Below, piece by piece: positions 19,298 to 29,900 of a stretch of 48,699 bases of DNA. This DNA is from Chromera velia (taxonomy: Eukaryota > Sar > Chromeraceae). The stretch lies in contig JAHBMJ010005756.1 in the NCBI GenBank assembly GCA_018398765.1, positions 1-48,699 of the forward strand, in the 5' to 3' direction. The position numbers were made by a program, and so were the translations under genes. Position 1 is the stretch's first letter. Each line of letters opens with the position of its first letter. The notes under the pieces are model-generated. The model was not told where the DNA came from. It did not search any database and was given only the letters and a program-made list of their open reading frames with translations.

Positions 19298-21727
19298 TCG
19301 TAATTTTGTTGGTCGCACTAAACTCGATTCGATCGCAAACGCACGACCCGTGGTGCTTCTTCAATAGGGCATTTTCTAGCAGGCCTGGCTTTGCAACAAC
19401 TCGGCCCCTAGACTCTTCAATGAGACCAGATGCAAATCAATTAAATATGTGCGCGACGATCACATTCTGACCCTCATCAAATCGAATCCACTTCTTGTCC
19501 TTTCATGCACGAAAAAAGTAACAAACACTTTCCTTGACCGTCATTTGTCCTCTTATACGCTTCTTCTTTCTTTCCTTCCTTCCATGCAGATTCTCTCCAA
19601 GGCTGCGGATCCCACAACAAGAACAACATCTTCTGCTGAAGCAAAGGAGAAGGAGAAGGAGAGCATCGACAAGTCTGCAGCCACAGCCACCACCATGGTA
19701 GACAGCAGTCAGAAGGAGAAGGAGACGGAGGCGGACAAAACGACGCAGCAGAAGGAAACGGAGGACAAAAAGGAAAAGAGTCAGTCAGGGATCGAGTCAG
19801 CTGATCAGTGTGTCAGTCAGTCAGACGCAGTGTCCCTCATTTTTAAGTCCTTTGAGCCGTAGCTTGATGCTCTGTGTGAAGCTTTGGGCTTCTGTTGCCA
19901 TACCCTCATGAAAGAGTCGACACGGATGGACAGAAGAGGCCTGCCTGTAGGTGAGAGAGAGACAAAGAAAGTTGCTGGAGGGAGAGTCGGACCTTCTCGG
20001 CTGAGAGAAACGCCACCGGCATATGGATTCTTTTCGTTTCGATCCAGAGAAGTGTATGCATCCACAGTGAGGGATTCACCCACATGGATGGATGGATGGA
20101 TGGATGGATGGATGCATCCTTGGGAGAACTAAAGGTGCATGCATGTGCGTTTCTTTAATTGAATCCAATGGACAAACGGTCGCTGCATGCCCTTCTGGAA
20201 TCTGCTGGTGCATGGGTGTTTTTGGACCGACATCGATCTGTTCTGCATATGCGCCTGGATGCATATGTGTGTGCAGCCGAGCTGAAACGTATGGACTCTC
20301 TGAAGGTCGGTCGAGTCCGTCAGTTTCGGAGTTGTAAATTTTTTTTTCTTATGTTTTTCCTCGTCTTTCTCCTCAGCCCTCCTGATCTGAGTGCCCATAG
20401 TTAGAAGAAGAAAACCGTTCATCAGTTTTGTTACACAGGAAAAGTATAGTGGACGTTTCAAGATCAGTGCTGCATGACCAACCCATGCATGTTCATTCCA
20501 TCCAACCACAACGCAGGTCCCTCCCCCCGGATCCCCCAAACCTCCAAAGAAGACTGTCGCCCAGCCTCCACAGCAGCAGCAGCCCATGCAGGTCCCTCCT
20601 CCCGTCTCCGCACAGCCTCAGCAGCAGCCTGTGACGATGCCCCCCACGCAGAGAGTCCTCACGGGGGGAGTGCAGCTTCAGGCATATATGCCCGGATACC
20701 CCACGACAACGACCACCACAACGGGAGGGCTTCAGAACGCGCCGTGGACTGTCAGTCAGACGCTCAGTTCAGAAATCTGCATGTGCAGATGCGATTTTTG
20801 CCTTCCTTCATGTATGCATCTTGGAGCATGGAGGTAGGCACAGCACTCCTCCCGATAGTCATCCGGCCGGTACGCTTATAGAAATGAAATGAGTGATGGA
20901 ATGATGTAGCCAAGAAGCTAGGGCAGAAACGTATTAGAAACGAAACGCCGCATTGAAGGCGCAAACCGCTTCGTCTTCTTCGTCAATTCGCTTGCCTTGT
21001 TTCCTTTTGTCACATCTTTCAGACGGAAAAAACGGCAAGGACAAATCGACCGCTCTCCGTGACTGTGTGTACACATACAGCTTTGAATCGGGAGCTTTCC
21101 TAGAGGTGTCCTTCTACAACCCGCTTTCCTTGGTTCTTCCGCCCTCGGTTATAGTCAAGGTACATGTGTGTGCATTTTTGTGACGATCTTGTGTGTTTTC
21201 TTCCCCTTTCTTTCCCTTCCCTTGCTTTATCGACCAGACGCCCTCCCGGCCCACGACCGTCCAGTACGTGGGAGCTCCCCAGACCACAACGACATCTGCA
21301 AGCAGAACTGTGCATGCGGGCACATACGGGGGCGTGCGGGTGGGTTGGCATGTCCGGAGGGGATAGGGAGATGGGAAGAGGATGAGACTTCCACACTTCG
21401 ATGCCGTTCATCGTGCTGCAGTTGAACCGAGGCGATTGACTTCAGTCCGTGTGTAGAGAAAGCGATGTATTCATAGTCTCGTACAGGGACAGATAGAGCG
21501 AGTGCTACCTTGTGCTTCTCTCTCTGACGCAACTCTCCCTTCAACGTTTGTTGTATCGCTACCTTCATGTACAAAATTAAGTGATTTTTTTCGATAGCGT
21601 TGCGACATAGACTTCCAAGCGTCTCAGTCCCCTTCTGTGTTCTTCTTTCAAGTTGCAGATGGCATCTCCGTCTCCCGGCGTGTACACACATATGATGCCC
21701 ATGCAGTCGCCCTACGGGTATCGTTGA
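14727..21727 (+). CDS. Protein kinase (CAMK/SNF1-like fold) with DLG motif and disordered tail, about 562 aa
   Basis: There are thirteen exons: 14727-14942, 15682-15756, 16100-16365, 16606-16687, 17032-17138, 17844-17888, 18292-18352, 18593-18690, 18851-18962, 19590-19811, 20517-20750, 21238-21339 and 21659-21727. All phases agree and the stop is TGA. Residues 1-65 are Gly/Tyr/Pro-rich. The kinase domain spans about 68-320: Gly loop LGKGTYGKV (70-78), VAVK Lys93, helix-C Glu112, HRDIKLEN (185-192), DLG at 205-207, APE at 229-231, WGCGVVL, and a final RKHPWF. All residues needed for phosphotransfer are present. DFG is DLG, and the usual CGT-P-Y activation-loop Thr is replaced (CGAQEYQAPE). Residues of about 350-562 are Lys/Glu-rich, then Pro/Gln/Thr-rich, ending QSPYGYR. 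An in-frame upstream extension from 14445 exists, but MFYGATATGGYK is the likelier start. It is presumably a cytosolic or nuclear Ser/Thr kinase; its substrates are unknown. Confidence 0.85.
15801..15807. other. Assembly gap in poly-G, kinase intron 2
   Basis: Seven N bases flanked by G runs. The gap lies between exons ending at 15756 and starting at 16100, so it does not affect the coding model. Confidence 0.98.
17145..17354. repeat. (CTGT)n microsatellite, kinase intron 5
   Basis: About 210 bases of CTGT with CTCT and TTTATC interruptions start a few bases after the donor at 17139. Confidence 0.95.
19233..19295. repeat. (GT)n microsatellite, kinase intron 9
   Basis: About 30 GT units with one GCGT interruption, between exons ending at 18962 and starting at 19590. 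Confidence 0.95.
20085..20113. repeat. (GGAT)n microsatellite, kinase intron 10
   Basis: About seven tandem ATGG units. Confidence 0.9.
21023..21159 (+). other. Possible cassette exon in the kinase gene
   Basis: The segment is bounded by TTTCAG and GTACAT. It is open for 46 codons in the frame reading GKNGKDKSTALRDC and ending LPPSVIVK. It needs a phase-1 donor. Exactly that would arise if exon 11 ended at 20754 (GTCAGA) instead of 20750 (GTCAGT). Inclusion would add 47 residues without shifting frame. No transcript supports it here. Confidence 0.3.
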
Positions 21728-24395
21728 AGGAGGGATTGAGCTGTTTTGTTCTCAGAAGGGCATCGTCCAGGGTCACGTGAAAAGACTCCGAGACTGAGAG
21801 AGGGGGGGGGGGGAATTGGGAGGGGTGACATTGGACGAGGAGGGGCATCGAGAGGAGGTGAATGGAACTGAGCACATGCAGCCAAGTTTCTTTAAGGTTC
21901 GGGGTAGTCATAGCACATTCATCCTAGCAAGTCAAATGGAGGGGTGGGGTATGGAAGGGAAAGAGGCGAGACTGCAGATTACCTTGTTTCCTCTCTTCCT
22001 TCCTGCCTGGCGGCATGGGAATCAAGAGAGGAGGAGGGGATAAGAGCTGAACAACCAGATTATCTGATGAGAGAATTTTGGTTTTGCGGTCCATCCTCAT
22101 TTGCACTGTCAAGCAGATGGATGGAAGGAGAGAGCAAGAGCAAGAGAAAGACAGAGAAGCCAAAGAGTATCGGTGAAAGAGGCTTCGAAAAAAAAATTAA
22201 TGGGAAGTGATGTTGGGGGCTGTATGCACTGGGAGACGAGAAACCAAGGCAGGCTCTGCTGAGCCTTGAATCCCCTGAACAGAGAAGGAAAAGGTGCACG
22301 CTTGTGTGGATCGACATTTGTCGCAGTTTCACTGTGCATGTGTGTGCATCGTGTGCGTGAGGGCGACGGCGATAGTGGGGCCAATGCAGCCATCTGTCTG
22401 TTGTTGTCTGGGTTGGCGTATACGTCCCATATTGCCTTCCGGTGTGTCGGCCTGATGGAGGAGGTCGGGCCCGAGTTGTGCCTAGAGAGGGGAATAAGAG
22501 GGAAAGCGGGAATTGGCAGGGGAGACAAACCTCCCGGCGTCAGAAGTTCTTTCAATCATTCGTTGTCATGACAATGTCGTCCCTCCTCCTTCTGACATCA
22601 AGACGATAGTCGTGGTGTGTACGGCTTTTCCAGTTGAACTGAGACGGAACTTTTTAGTGAAAAACTTTTAATTCAAATTTGTGCATTTCTTTTACTTCAA
22701 TTACTTCTCGAGTCAAACTTTGAAGCTAAAATCGAAAACTTTTGGATCCATTTGTTGTTGTTAGCCTGTTGAGCTAACTCTTGAGCCTAATAGTATTATA
22801 GTAAAGTATGGTTAAATTAAAGTTTTGTGTTATATTATATTGATTTTATACCAAATTTTATTATACTGGCTGAATAAACTAATGAATATTTGTGAATACC
22901 GCAACGTACATAATTTGACTGGTAATTTGATTTCAGGGGAAGGGACTAGGAAAAAAAAAACTATTGCCATGCTGTTTTTCTGTCTGAATCTTAGGTAGGT
23001 TTTTTAGCTTTCTAGGTATGTAAGTTTAATCTGAATGTTTTCAGTCTAATTTGTACTTAATTCACAATTTAATGATAACAGTGATGGCCAGTGTAACCAA
23101 TCAGTTCTAAATCAGAAGGGGAATCTGAACATTAAAATTATATAATAAATCATAAATGCAGCTTACATTAACTTTACACTCTTCGAATCTAATCTTTATA
23201 TATAAGCGTATATACTATAGTAATAGTACATGTATTTATTTTTCTAAACCTAATAATACTACTAATAAAGCTAGTTTCTTAGTATACCGGACTCGTAACC
23301 GGAGTGATCTTAGCAGTTAATTTTCTTAGTATTACACAGTATGGTTAGGAGTAACAAAAGTAGGACTCGGACGGTTACTAGGCCGCCGCTAGGCCGCCCG
23401 GTTACCAATTTTGTGGTTATGGTAGTACTGTTCCAATGGTAGTGGTAATAGCTAAAAACAGGCAGATTTGGCCACATTCTGAGTCAAAATTAATCTAGAA
23501 AACCAATCATTGACTAGTAAAAATCCCATTTTTGGCATTTATTAAAAGTTCATTCTAGTAAAATTCAAGGTTCATCATTTTATGACTGAACTCTAACTAG
23601 TATATCATTATGTATATAGTATACATTATTTGAGTATGATTATTTTAGCGCTTTAAACTGCTAATATCTGCTAATGAGTTAAGTAGTCATGCTTTAAAAT
23701 AGGTTTAGCAACTGTTTTTACTAGAGTTTTTCCTTGAACTACCATAGTAGTGGTATATGCTTTCAAGTCCGCTAGTTACCATCTCACGGTTACCAAACTG
23801 ACGGTAACTCGCTACTGGCTAAAAGAGGCCGGTAGTAACTCCTAACCGTACTGTGTACTTAGTATAACTAAAATTAATCTTTCACTTTAAGTCAGTAAAT
23901 AGAATTTAAGTAACATTACTAGTAAGTTTTAAGTGTAACATTTTTTGATTTTTTTTTCTTTTAAAACAGTCTAAATTTGTATGAACACGCAAAATTTGAT
24001 TAAACAATCATTCTACAAGTAGTACTATGACTATGACTATGCCAACAACTCAGTCGAACAAAAACTATGAAACAATAATTATGAAGCAGTCGACTTAAAA
24101 CTCAGTATTTATAAAGTTGATGTCATTCATTGTTACTACGTGTTACTACATCGAAACAACATGCCAGTGGTCCCCACCCCCCGAAGCATCCGGCCCCGCA
24201 GCACCAGGCAGCACCAAATTGCCCCTCCGGCGGGTAAATTAAATCCCCCGAGAGAGATCCTTATGTTGCCAGCGCGTGGCCGTCTGGCGGCTGGATGCAC
24301 AAAGGTGCTTTCTTCTCCTCTCCGACTGATTGAGGCACGGAACGGCACCCCGGCAACGTACATCGAGAAAAGTGGTGCCTTCACGCACCACCAGC
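21728..24395. other. Gene-poor, AT-rich interval downstream of the kinase
   Basis: No gene was called. From about 22620 the sequence becomes strongly AT-rich with no long open frames until about 24130. The overlapping frames at 22060-22571 have no supporting features. One TIR element lies at 23332-23857. Confidence 0.6.
23332..23857. mobile_element. Non-autonomous TIR element (family C) with 7-bp target duplication
   Basis: The termini are inverted: the left TTACACAGTATGGTTAGGAG pairs with the right end, whose complement starts TACACAGTACGGTTAGGAG. The sequence CTTAGTA is directly repeated at 23325-23331 and 23858-23864, as expected for a target-site duplication. The 526-base interior is AT-rich and noncoding. 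The superfamily was not assigned. Confidence 0.82.
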
Positions 24396-24682
24396 ATGCA
24401 CCGACCGACGCCGATCGAGGAGAGAGAAAACAAGTCCGTCAACATGCAGATCAACACAAGGGATCCCGAGAAACGAATCCTCAAGATCCTGCAGGCATGC
24501 CAGTGAGGAGACAGGCAGATAGGGTGTGTGTAGGAAGCTAGACAATCTTGCCCACACACTGAAACATTCTCTTTTCTTTGTCCCTTCCTTTCCCCCCCAC
24601 TGCTTCTCTCCTTCTCTTTCAGGTGGCATTGAACATGTGCACAGGTTACGATACATCCTGGAGGCACAGACTTACACGGTAA

Positions 24683-24717
<35 letters not shown>

Positions 24718-25124
24718 CACTTCCCTTCTCTCTCTTCTTGATTTGACACGATGAGGGCCCAAACTTGAGCTCATTTGCGGACCCAAATCCATGCATGATG
24801 TTTTGCAACGAGTTCAAATGCCAACCTACCATGGTGATCCAGGGTGTGTGTGCATGAAGTCCAGAATGCAGGGATCGAGACCCCGAGATCATCGACCTTT
24901 TGAGAGTCTCAGAGCGTCCCTCGGAGAAACTCTGCGGGCAGAAAGGGAAGAAGAAAGAATTAGAGCGGAGTCTCAGTGGCAAAAGCAGACGGAAGCAGGA
25001 AAGCAGCAACGCAGGAAGGCAGCAACTCAGGCAGACAAGCGAAGAAGATTGGCAAACAGAGAGAGAGAGAGAGAGAAAGCAGGTCGACGCTGAAGAGGGA
25101 TCACGGACCTCATGCAGAGTTTAG
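24396..25124 (+). CDS. Candidate two-exon gene, unknown function
   Basis: An ATG at 24396 opens MHRPTPIEERENKSVNMQIN and continues RDPEKRILKILQAC to a GTGAGG donor at 24503 (phase 2). The phase-compatible acceptor is at 24870-24871, giving a charged Lys/Arg/Gln-rich second exon that ends TAG at 25124, 119 aa in total. A competing reading of the same second region (GSRPRDHRPFESLRASLGET, then Arg/Glu/Ala-rich helix) looks more like a coiled coil. It would join an exon at 24624-24679 but does not match the first exon's phase. The frame choice is unresolved. A further GT-AG-bounded segment at about 25303-25347 (PLEGNCTMQPLAEKE) may belong to the same gene. Confidence 0.3.
24678..24717. repeat. 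(AC)n microsatellite
   Basis: About 18 CA units right after a GTAAGA donor-like site at 24679. Confidence 0.93.
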
Positions 25125-26284
25125 AAAAAATCCAATGCTGCAATTTGGAAGCAAGATCGCAAACTCCACGTGCCATCGCATCGGTTCGTTGACTGCTTTT
25201 GACAAATCATTTTATAATCCTGACTGCTGACCTGCGAACGTCCATCAGCTTGAGAACATCCCCGTTTCTAGTCGATCGTGCATCATCGTGCATCTCCCCC
25301 CAGCCGCTGGAGGGAAACTGCACCATGCAGCCACTGGCAGAGAAGGAAGTAAGGGCCCTGTGAGCAAGCCTGCAGCAGAAGCGACGCGACAGAAGGAGAA
25401 GAACAGAGGGTGAGGTGAGTGACCGATTGGTGTTTTTGTATGCACATCAGTAGTTGGTTTTTTCTTCACCTCGTTCATTTCTTTTCTTGTAAGAAAAAAA
25501 AGTGACTGGGTCTTGACTGAGAACTCCATTGAGAACACCTGTATGCTGACCTTTACTTCTTCCTTCGGCAAGGAGAATACCTCAACGCGACAATGCCCTA
25601 GCTCCGTCTAGGGCCTCTGAGTCGTCCATGGAGCCCCCGCCCCTCTCTCTCTGTATGTCAAGAGGGCGAGAGAGGCAAAAAGCGCCTAACTGCCAGAGAG
25701 ACTGACAAACGGGTTGTTTGTCAGTCAGTCGGTCAGCAGACACACAACGCAACCAGAAAAGAGGGAAAGACAAATGTCTGTCCATCGATCCTGTCATTTC
25801 CTTCTCTCTCGTTCATTCCCCCGTGTCTCTTCCTTCTTTCTCTTTGCTTCCCCCCTCATTGCGAGAGGAGACAAGAGAGAGAGGGAGAGAGAGAACAGAC
25901 CATCCTTTTCTCTTCACTTTCCTTCTTTTCCTCTGCCAGACTGTGTCTCTCCCCCCCCCTCTCTCTCTATGCCTGTCTGCTTGCCTGCCATCAATTGCCT
26001 CGTACGTGCGCTCTGTGGTGAGAGCGAAGACGGAAACCCCGACCGAAACAAAACGAAGAATCGATCAGGCGGTCCCAGCGCTCTACGGCTGCCAGATGCT
26101 CCCCCCCCCCCCCCNCCAACTGGGCATGTCACTATCGAGGCACTAACTAATTGGTGTTGCAGGCACAGGCATATAGTTTCATTCAGTTAAATACTCCTGT
26201 ACAACTCCCTTTCTTTACTTCCGACCAACAAGCAACGACCCTCCAACAAGCAAGCAAGGACATGATTAAATATTGATACAGAGC
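25125..26284. other. Interval without a called gene; one N at 26115
   Basis: Pyrimidine-rich and CT/GA simple-sequence stretches occur. A single N lies inside a C run at about 26101-26115, so open frames across it are unreliable. A short open stretch at about 26020-26100 (KTETPTETKRRIDQ) could be an exon but has no clear partners. Confidence 0.5.
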
Positions 26285-27451
26285 ATGCAGTCGATTGACA
26301 ACGAAGACCCTCTGCCAACATCGAGCTCAAGGAGGACAAAAGGTACGTGTCATGCAGACAATCACATTAAATACCGGGACACCGCTTAATCCCCTCCTGC
26401 TAAAGATTAAAGATCTCTGAATGAATGGAATTTCTCTTTCTCCCTCTCACCAGTCCACTCGTTTGTTCTTGTCATCTCTTGAGAGGAGAGGAAGGGCAGG
26501 GTGGGGCACGGAGAGAAACACAATTAAAGAAACAAGCAGGCAGAAAGATCAAAAGAAAAAGGAAAGAGGGGCAAGAACGCCAGCATGCGTATTTTTGGAC
26601 AGCGTTGTTCTTGGATTTCTCGGATGATGCGCGCGTTTTCTCCAGTTGCCCCCCCTCCCCCATTCGTGCTTGAAAAAACTTCAACAAACGAACTCCGTCC
26701 TCTCTTTGAACATTGAGGCGAAGATTTCTACATTTGCTTGGTCATTGTTTGGAGTCCATTGATTAAATGAGAAAAAAAAATCCTTAAGGAAACGAAGAGG
26801 CGCTTAAACAAATTAGATCATTGCCCTTTCGCCCGTCTTCTTCTCTTTTCTGTTCTCTTCCTTTTGTACCAGATCAGTGATCGACACCACATGCCACTGC
26901 ACGCAGACCTTTGTTTTCCTGATTCGTTGGCCTGCCTATTCGACTTGGCCTTTTCTTTGAGTCTGCCTTCTGCAGGACGTGGGTTCATCTTTCTGGCTCA
27001 CCTCCGGCTTTTCTAGCAACGACAACAACCGAAATGCAACAATCGAAAGGAGAGAAGAAAGACGTAATGCTGGCACACAAAAAAAGAAACAAAAGAAAGT
27101 TCCTACCCTGTTAAATGTGTGCGGAGCCAAACATACAAAGGAGACAGTGATTGGCGAGAAATTCTTTCTTTTTTTCTGCCCATTCTTTGTTTTTTCATGC
27201 ATTGACCCATACAAACAAAGAGGAACAATTCGTGTATCAATTGTCCCCCCTCCAACCCATTTAGTTCTCCCTTCCTCCCTGCAGGGGAAGACGAAACAGA
27301 GAAATTGAAAGACAAAGAGCCAAACCCAAAGCCTTCCCATAAGAGAAAAGTTAAGTGGAGTTTTGTCCCTTCCATTTGCTTTCAGGAACTTCAGGCTCAC
27401 AGCTTTCAGAATACACGCCTCTCTATCAGCACCAACGAAAAAGAAAAATAA
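26285..27451 (+). CDS. Candidate small two-exon gene, 74 aa
   Basis: Exon 26285-26342 (MQSIDNEDPLPTSSSRRTK) ends at a strong GTACGT donor in phase 1. Exon 27285-27451 follows a CCCTGCAG acceptor, reads EDETEKLKDKEPNPKPSHKR, continues to STNEKEK and stops at TAA. Phases agree. The product is small, charged and Lys-rich, with no recognised domain. The 942-base intron may hide more exons, for example one at about 26977 after TTCTGCAG. Confidence 0.33.
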
Positions 27452-27566
27452 AGTTCCTATCTTACATGTGCCCGGAAGCAAAAACAAAATAGAACGACGA
27501 GACTCAACAACAACAACAACAACAAGAGGAAAGAAAAAACCAAAACACTGCACGTCACCCAAGCGG

Positions 27567-27600
27567 TTCATTCATTCATTCATTCATTCATTCATTCATC
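27567..27600. repeat. (TTCA)n microsatellite
   Basis: About eight ATTC units overlap the stop codon of the minus-strand frame ending at 27592. Confidence 0.93.
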
Positions 27601-28652
27601 ATACAAACGAAAAGAAGTCGTTCTCATCTCATTATAAAATCCAGAAGACGAACGACGCGGACTCGAAGTCTCGCGCCTCAACTCCATACTAACCTCCTCA
27701 AAAAGTCTATCCTCCACCTCCTCCTCCCAACTGTCCCCCTCCACATACCCCCCAAAAGAAAAACACGACCGCACCGAAGCACAAAAAGAATCACCCGGAA
27801 TCGAGCGGTCGTCCGGCCCATCCTCCAACAAAAACAATTCCCCCCCAATCCGCTGAATTACAAACTCACCCATTAAATCACTATTCAAACTAGGCTCCAC
27901 CACCACTCCTTCTTCTTTCTTTTCTTCAAAATTAAAAAACGAACAGTCGAGAATCGAAGAACAAACAGAAAGAGACGAAGACGAAGAGACAGACGAAGAC
28001 GCAGAACAACACGACACGCAATCATTGNGGAGCACCCACCTCCCCCGACCGGCTTTGTTTTGCCTGCCGAGGGGGCTGTGCTCCCCGATGCCCTCAAAGT
28101 TGCGGGGCCCTCAGCCTCCCGAAGCCCTTCCCTCCCTTCCATCTCCTCCCCTTCCTCCCGGGCGACCTGTGCCCGGAGGCCACACCGAGGCAACCACCGA
28201 TGGAGAGCCCCTCGGGCTCTTTTGGCAAGACGTGATGCCTGCTTTGAGGAATGTGGAGAGACCGGCTGTGTAGGATCCCGGAGAACATTGGTGTTCTGTT
28301 GCGTCTTCAATTCTTCTGATTGGTTCAGGGGATACTGCTTGAAGGCGGCTTCACCTTGCAGGCCTGGAGGGGCCTGTACGGCTGTTGGCTGGTTTCCCAT
28401 GGAGTTTTGTTTTCGGAAAGGACCAAAGCGCAGAGCAGATGTTCTTCTTTGATGTACGTCTGTGGTGTCTGACCGTGCAAGACGTGATGCCTGCTTTGAG
28501 GAATGTGGAGAGACCGGCTGTGTAGGATCCCGGAGAACATTGGTGTTCTGTTGCGTCTTCAATTCTTCTGATTGGTTCAGGGGATACTGCTTGAAGGCGG
28601 CTTCACCTTGCAGGCCTGGAGGGGCCTGTACGGCTGTTGGCTGGTTTCCCAT
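27592..28652 (-). CDS. Candidate gene with duplicated MGN-start region and an N gap, unknown function
   Basis: On the minus strand an open frame from 28838 runs through two tandem copies of a unit containing MGNQPTAVQAPPGLQG and EELKTQQNTNVLRDP. ATG-Gly-Asn occurs at 28652 and 28400. After a Gly/Arg/Glu-rich stretch, the frame meets an N at 28027 followed by a Cys/Ser run. A second frame from 28035 to 27592 carries an acidic tail (GEFVIQRIGGELFLLEDGP, then GDSWEEEVEDRLFEE). The two frames differ by one base, so the N probably hides an indel or a misjoin. MGN could be an N-myristoylation signal. Base composition changes sharply at the N, so a chimeric join is possible. Confidence 0.35.
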
Positions 28653-28838
28653 CAAGTTTTTTTTTCGGAATCGGAAAGGATCGAAGTGCAGAGCAGATTT
28701 TCTTCTTTGATGCACGTCTGTGGTGTCTGACCGTGCAAGACGTGATGCCTGCTTTGAATGGGAAAGGATCAAAGTGCAGAGCAGATCTTCTTCTTTGATG
28801 TATATACGTCTGTGCGTCTGTGGAGTCTGACAGTGCAA
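28229..28838. repeat. Tandem repeat, two full units of 252 and 258 bp plus a 100-bp partial
   Basis: Units begin with GACGTGATGCCTGCTTTG at 28229, 28481 and 28739, and the last is truncated at a GACGTGAGTGC junction at 28839. The two complete units are nearly identical. The differences are mainly around the CCCATGGAGTTTTG/CCCATCAAGTTTTT segment and a 6-base insertion. Both full lengths are multiples of three, so the minus-strand reading frame stays open across them. Confidence 0.93.
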
Positions 28839-29192
28839 GACGTGAGTGCAAACAACGTTTCTCTGTGGCGGAATGGTAGCGACAACTTTTTGCGTGCCAG
28901 ATGTCTGTGAGCAGGGCTAGGCAGGCACACACATTGCAAAAAGTGGAGCTGTTTCCTTAATTCGATCATGCATGCAGGGACTTGCAATAAAAGGGGATCC
29001 ACATGCATGCATGCGATGCGATCGGTCGATCGATTGCGTGTGTCCATCTTTTCACGATCGAACTTTATATATAGCAAAAAAAAAAACTTCATATAGCCGC
29101 GTCGCTCGTGAAGGCGCGCTCGCATTCACTTCGGCAAAAGGAAAGTCACTTCGCCCGGGGGTACCCGCCCCGACCAAACTAAACTAATAATA

Positions 29193-29357
29193 AGTCCAAC
29201 CTGTTGTGAGGCCGCGATTGATCAGCTGTATCAGGGTGATCGAAGTCACGCCTATTTTCGTCGCTGGTAGTCGTAGGACGGAACAAATCGACAAACTAGG
29301 TTAGATCTGCCTCTCATATATGGGGACATGACATATATGAAAAAACCCTCAATCATT
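29193..29357. repeat. Dispersed 165-bp repeat, copy 1
   Basis: It starts GTCCAACCTGTTGTGAGGCC and ends near GAAAAAACCCTCAATCA. It matches 40364-40528 with only scattered substitutions. It could be a solo LTR or the end of another element. It is not part of the LTR pair at 37622-40184. Confidence 0.85.
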
Positions 29358-29365
29358 TATAAACC

Positions 29366-29900
29366 CGGGGGGGCAGCTCATACAGCTCTGCTAAGTACTG
29401 CTGAGAACAGCTGAGAGGCCCTGTATAGCCCCTGAAGTCGCACACACTCGCATAACACATTTTTTGAATATGGGTTCAGGTGTTCATAACTTCATAACAC
29501 GTCCCAGTATGATGATGATGATGATGATGTATAAGGTTAAAGCCGTATATCATACTACAGCCCGCAATGAGCGTATAGTATAGAGTACATGCCTCTAGCT
29601 GCATTCCTAATGCCTTACTCTCATGTTTTTCTAAAAATTTCCAGTTCCAGTACCTTTCAGTCAAAGAAATCTAAACTCATCACTTTATAAATTTTCGAAT
29701 CTCTTATAATCTCTTATAAATTTAGTTTCATTATTTCAAACTTTTTTTTACTATCGTACTCTACTTTGAGGCTCCTTCATTTTTTTATTTTTAGAGGGGG
29801 GGGGTTCGTGTTTCTCTGTGTATCATAGTACGTGTTACCCAAATTCTAAAATATGCCATTGAAGCGCAACTTGCATGGAGCCGCACCGCAAGGATGTTAA
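29366..29900. repeat. Degraded dispersed repeat, interrupted copy
   Basis: The segments CTGAGAGGCCCTG/CGCACACACTCGCATAAC (near 29410-29460) and GCCATTGAAGCGCAACTTGC/GGAGCCGCACCG (near 29855-29890) correspond in order to adjacent sequence at 32690-32800. About 370 extra bases lie between them here. This suggests one repeat interrupted by a later insertion or expansion. Confidence 0.55.

Noticed and set aside
27003-27308. Exon-like frame starting GSSFWLTSGFSSNDNNRN
   Set aside because: It has a good TTCTGCAG acceptor but a phase incompatible with the ATG exon at 26285, and it runs into a hydrophobic T-rich stretch. Kept only as a possibility in the gene entry.
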